From Burkholderia ambifaria (GTDB lineage: Bacteria; Pseudomonadota; Gammaproteobacteria; Burkholderiales; Burkholderiaceae), in NCBI RefSeq assembly GCF_001443045.1, contig NZ_LKPJ01000005.1, forward strand, positions 1 to 64,000: 64,000 nt of DNA, in the 5' to 3' direction. This document shows positions 61,465 to 64,000 of this stretch, piece by piece. The notes under the pieces are model-generated. The model saw only the letters and a program-made list of their open reading frames with translations. It was not told the DNA's origin and made no database searches. Position numbers and translations under genes: made by a program. Each line of letters begins with the position of its first letter. The first letter of the stretch is position 1.

Positions 61465-61872
61465 TCAGGCCGCTGCCTGATCGCCTTCCTTGGTGTCGTG
61501 GCGCTTCTTGTAGTCGGCCACGGCTGCCTTGATCGCGTCTTCCGCGAGAATCGAGCAGTGAATCTTCACCGGCGGCAGCGCGAGCTCTTCGGCGATCTGC
61601 GTGTTCTTGATCGACAGCGCCTCGTCGAGCGTCTTGCCCTTCACCCATTCGGTCACGAGCGAGCTCGACGCGATGGCCGAACCGCAGCCGTACGTCTTGA
61701 ACTTCGCGTCTTCGATCACGCCGTCCGCGCCGACGCGGATCTGCAGCTTCATCACGTCGCCGCAGGCCGGCGCGCCGACCATGCCCGTACCGACCGCGTC
61801 GTCGTCCTTCGCGAACGAACCGACGTTACGCGGGTTTTCGTAGTGATCCAGAACCTTGTTGCTGTATGACAT
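61465..61872 (-). CDS. iscU: Fe-S scaffold protein IscU
   Basis: Scaffold on which IscS-derived sulfur and iron form 2Fe-2S clusters. 135 residues with the three cluster Cys at 37 (APACGD), 63 (YGCGSA) and 106 (IHCSIL), Asp39, and the HscA-recognition motif LPPVK. A short C-terminal extension (KEGDQAAA) has no known role. It lies 68 bases after iscS. Confidence 0.99.
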   Translation of the reverse strand: MSYSNKVLDHYENPRNVGSFAKDDDAVGTGMVGAPACGDVMKLQIRVGADGVIEDAKFKTYGCGSAIASSSLVTEWVKGKTLDEALSIKNTQIAEELALPPVKIHCSILAEDAIKAAVADYKKRHDTKEGDQAAA

Positions 61873-61940
61873 GACTCAGACTCCTTGACTCGTTACGTCT
61901 GCGTGCGTAAATCCGCCCGCGAATGTATTCAATGCGGTGT

Positions 61941-63164
61941 TCAGTGTGCGGCCCATTCGATCGTCGACAGATCGATGCCTTCCTGGTGCATTTCCCAGAG
62001 CGGCGACAGTTCGCGCAGCTTCGCGATCTTGCTGTTCAGCAGGTTGATCACGAAGTCGACGTCCTGCTCCGTCGTGAAGCGGCCGACCGTGAAGCGGATC
62101 GAGCTGTGCGCGAGTTCGTCGTTGCGGCCGAGTGCACGCAGCACATACGACGGCTCCAGCGACGCCGACGTGCACGCGGAACCCGACGACACCGCGACGT
62201 CCTTGATCGCCATGATCAGCGACTCGCCTTCGACGAAGTTGAAGCTGATGTTCAGGTTGTGCGGGACACGGTGTTCCATGTCGCCGTTCACATACGTTTC
62301 CTCGATCTGCGACAGGCCGCGCAGCAGCTTGTCGCGCAGCATGCGGATGCGCTCGTTCTCGGTCGCCATTTCTTCACGCGCGATGCGGAACGCTTCGCCC
62401 ATGCCGACGATCTGGTGCGTTGCCAGCGTGCCCGAACGCATCCCGCGCTCGTGGCCGCCGCCGTGCATCTGCGCTTCGATGCGCACGCGCGGCTTGCGGC
62501 GCACGTACAGCGCGCCGATGCCCTTCGGACCGTAGGTCTTGTGCGCCGAGAACGACATCAGGTCGACCTTCAGCTTCGCGAGGTCGATCTCGACCTTGCC
62601 GGTCGACTGTGCGGCGTCGACGTGGAACACGATGCCCTTCTCGCGGCAGATCTCGCCGATCGTCTCGATGTCCTGGATCACGCCGATCTCGTTGTTCACG
62701 TGCATCACCGACACGAGGATCGTGTCCGGGCGCAGCGCGGCCTTGAACACGTCGAGGTCGATCAGGCCGTCTTCCTTCACGTCGAGATAGGTGACTTCGA
62801 AACCGTCACGCTCGAGCTCGCGGCAGGTGTCGAGCACGGCCTTGTGCTCGGTCTTCACCGTGATGATGTGCTTGCCCTTGCCCTTGTAGAAGTTCGCGGC
62901 ACCCTTGATCGCGAGGTTGTCCGATTCCGTCGCGCCGGACGTCCAGATGATCTCGCGCGGATCCGCGTTCACGAGCGCGGCCACCTGTTCGCGCGCTTCC
63001 TCGACCGCGCGCTCCGCATCCCAGCCGTACGCGTGGCTGCGCGATGCCGGATTGCCGAACTGCTCGCGCAGGTACGGCACCATCTTGTCGACCACGCGCG
63101 GGTCGACCGGCGTCGTCGCGCTGTAATCCATGTAGATGGGCAGGTGGAGAGTCTCTTGGGTCAT
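61941..63164 (-). CDS. iscS: Cysteine desulfurase IscS
   Basis: PLP enzyme that takes sulfur from cysteine for Fe-S clusters, thiolated tRNA and other uses. 407 residues; [14 protein letters not shown] opens the fold, the PLP Lys is in [14 protein letters not shown] near 209, and the mobile catalytic Cys is in [17 protein letters not shown] near 331. Length and motifs are as in E. coli IscS. It follows iscR after 63 bases. Confidence 0.99.
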   Translation of the reverse strand: MTQETLHLPIYMDYSATTPVDPRVVDKMVPYLREQFGNPASRSHAYGWDAERAVEEAREQVAALVNADPREIIWTSGATESDNLAIKGAANFYKGKGKHIITVKTEHKAVLDTCRELERDGFEVTYLDVKEDGLIDLDVFKAALRPDTILVSVMHVNNEIGVIQDIETIGEICREKGIVFHVDAAQSTGKVEIDLAKLKVDLMSFSAHKTYGPKGIGALYVRRKPRVRIEAQMHGGGHERGMRSGTLATHQIVGMGEAFRIAREEMATENERIRMLRDKLLRGLSQIEETYVNGDMEHRVPHNLNISFNFVEGESLIMAIKDVAVSSGSACTSASLEPSYVLRALGRNDELAHSSIRFTVGRFTTEQDVDFVINLLNSKIAKLRELSPLWEMHQEGIDLSTIEWAAH

Positions 63165-63227
63165 CTGTCGCTCCGGGTATTCTGTGCAGGGACTATGTGC
63201 GTTATGGGGTGTGCGGCGCGTTCGCGC

Positions 63228-63767
63228 TCACGAACTCGCGATGTTGAACACCGAATTGGGACCGAGCGGCATCGTGCGCACCGGTTCGGCCGGCGCCGCG
63301 ACGGGCTCCGGCGCGCGCCGGTCGCGCAGCACCGCGGGGGCGCCCTCGCGTGCGCGCTGCTGATCGACGAGATCCTGCAGCGACACCGAATCGAGGTATT
63401 CGACCATTTTCTGGTTCAGGGTCGACCACAGCTCGTGCGTCATGCAATGGCCGTCGGGCTGCTTCGAGCCGTCGCACGTGCCTTTGCCGCCGCACTGCGT
63501 GGCGTCGAGCGGTTCATCGACCGCGATGATGATGTCGGCAACGGTGACGTCCTGCGCGCGGCGCGCGAGGTTGTAGCCGCCGCCCGGGCCGCGCACGGAT
63601 TCGACGATTTCATGCCTGCGCAGCTTGCCGAACAGCTGTTCGAGATACGAGAGCGAAATCCGCTGGCGCTGGCTGATGCCTGCAAGCGTCACCGGGCCCT
63701 GCTCCTGGCGCAGTGCCAAGTCAATCATCGCCGTGACGGCGAAACGGCCTTTGGTGGTGAGTCTCAT
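63228..63767 (-). CDS. iscR: Fe-S cluster regulator IscR
   Basis: Rrf2-family regulator that senses Fe-S supply and represses its own operon when holding a 2Fe-2S cluster. 179 residues: MRLTTKGRFAVTAMIDLAL, the wing motif SVRGPGGGYNLAR, and cluster Cys at 92 and 98 (QCGGKGTC) with the third at 108 (GHCMTHELW). E. coli has the third at 104; here four more residues sit between them. The His of the THELW motif is at 111. No strong Shine-Dalgarno sequence is visible. Confidence 0.97.
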   Translation of the reverse strand: MRLTTKGRFAVTAMIDLALRQEQGPVTLAGISQRQRISLSYLEQLFGKLRRHEIVESVRGPGGGYNLARRAQDVTVADIIIAVDEPLDATQCGGKGTCDGSKQPDGHCMTHELWSTLNQKMVEYLDSVSLQDLVDQQRAREGAPAVLRDRRAPEPVAAPAEPVRTMPLGPNSVFNIASS

Positions 63768-63784
63768 AGTGTCTAGGGGACTGC

Positions 63785-63836
63785 AATCTTGACGATTTTG
63801 GTCAAGTATAAATATTTGACGATTTTAGTCAAGTAT
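63785..63836 (-). promoter_or_regulatory. iscR promoter with two IscR-type operators
   Basis: Minus-strand -35 TTGACT (63827-63832) and -10 TATACT (63805-63810), 16 bases apart, about 40 bases before the iscR ATG. Two 25-bp sites of the E. coli type 1 IscR form overlap it: 63812-63836 and 63785-63809, each with TTGAC and a GTC arm around an A/T-rich centre. By eye the first fits the published consensus at 23 of 25 positions, the second at 21. Autorepression of the operon is the expected result. Confidence 0.8.
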
Positions 63837-63884
63837 CCATGTCCGTGACAGGGTATTCGCAGCACGCTGAATACCTTGCCGCGA

Positions 63885-64000
63885 TCAGCGCTCGGAACCG
63901 CTCCGGAGGGTGTCCAGCAGGCCCGCGCAGGCGCGCTCGACCTGATCGAGCACCTGTTCGAAGCCCTGCGCACCGCCGAAATAAGGATCGGCCACTTCGG
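63885..64000 (-). CDS. Low-molecular-weight protein tyrosine phosphatase (partial)
   Basis: The last 37 residues and the stop codon are in the window; the gene continues past its right end. The text EVADPYFGGAQGFEQVLDQV matches the C-terminal part of low-molecular-weight protein tyrosine phosphatases, with the general-acid Asp in DPYFGG. Its catalytic Cys loop lies outside the window. It is upstream of iscR on the same strand; the 117-base gap carries the iscR promoter. Confidence 0.85.
   Translation of the reverse strand, partial: EVADPYFGGAQGFEQVLDQVERACAGLLDTLRSGSER

Overview
The window is a gene-dense, GC-rich stretch of a betaproteobacterial main chromosome, most probably a Burkholderia of the cepacia-complex type. 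The organism call rests on protein families and gene neighbourhoods (pyrG-kdsA-eno-ftsB; iscR-iscS-iscU-iscA-hscB-hscA-fdx-iscX; a cyoABCD quinol oxidase; a GC-type LpxH; an RpfE-type gene before recJ) and not on a database search. Nearly all of it is core metabolism, translation and envelope biogenesis. I see no transposase, integrase, phage gene, toxin-antitoxin pair, CRISPR array or defence locus.

Layout. 1-4.2 kb (minus): cyoABCD, a cytochrome bo-type ubiquinol oxidase, ending in a strong terminator. 4.4-6.0 kb (minus): a stand-alone NuoM-like proton-channel subunit. 6.0-7.2 kb: an AT-rich gap and decayed glycosyltransferase-like remnants beside a tRNA-Ser(GCU). 7.4-13.8 kb (minus): cysS, an AlkA-type DNA glycosylase, accA, tilS, lysC. 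14-16.8 kb (plus): a TPR protein, two cyclophilins (exported and cytosolic) and lpxH. 16.8-18.7 kb (minus): cysE and trmJ. 19.0-25.9 kb (plus): suhB, a COG2509-type flavoprotein, mutS and a secreted phosphoesterase-like protein that overlaps mutS. 25.8-28.2 kb: slyD, a divergent ribosomal-oxygenase-like cupin gene and a small Ala/Ser-rich lipoprotein.

28.3-36.3 kb (minus) is a long co-directional run: alpha/beta hydrolase, PHP phosphoesterase, YciO, M50 protease, trpS, methyltransferase, dapA, bamC, MBL-fold hydrolase. 36.5-39.5 kb: a DUF455 ferritin-like protein (minus), then gamma-carbonic anhydrase, hslO (Hsp33) and a small lipoprotein (plus). 39.6-44.0 kb (minus): pyrG-kdsA-eno-ftsB. 44.2-50.7 kb (minus): an alpha/beta hydrolase, a five-copy 49-bp palindromic tandem repeat, comEC, tatD, lolD, lolC. 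50.9-57.6 kb (plus): an RpfE-type gene, recJ, prfB with its programmed +1 frameshift, lysS and a glycine-zipper membrane protein. 57.7-63.8 kb (minus): the complete isc Fe-S assembly operon behind a promoter overlapped by two IscR-like operators. The window ends inside a low-molecular-weight protein tyrosine phosphatase gene.

The genes group into respiration (cyo, NuoM-like), lysine/DAP and fatty-acid precursor supply (lysC, dapA, accA), cysteine and Fe-S supply (cysE, isc), LPS precursors (kdsA, lpxH), outer-membrane assembly and lipoprotein sorting (bamC, lolCD), translation (cysS, trpS, lysS, prfB, tilS, trmJ, tRNA-Ser) and DNA repair or uptake (mutS, recJ, AlkA-like, comEC).

No clearly new multi-gene system is visible. 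The items most worth a second look are the 49-bp repeat array, whose copies show compensatory changes in a predicted stem; the orphan NuoM-like subunit; the decayed region beside tRNA-Ser; the Ala/Ser-rich lipoprotein with atypical codon use; and the double IscR operator with an unusual IscR cysteine spacing.
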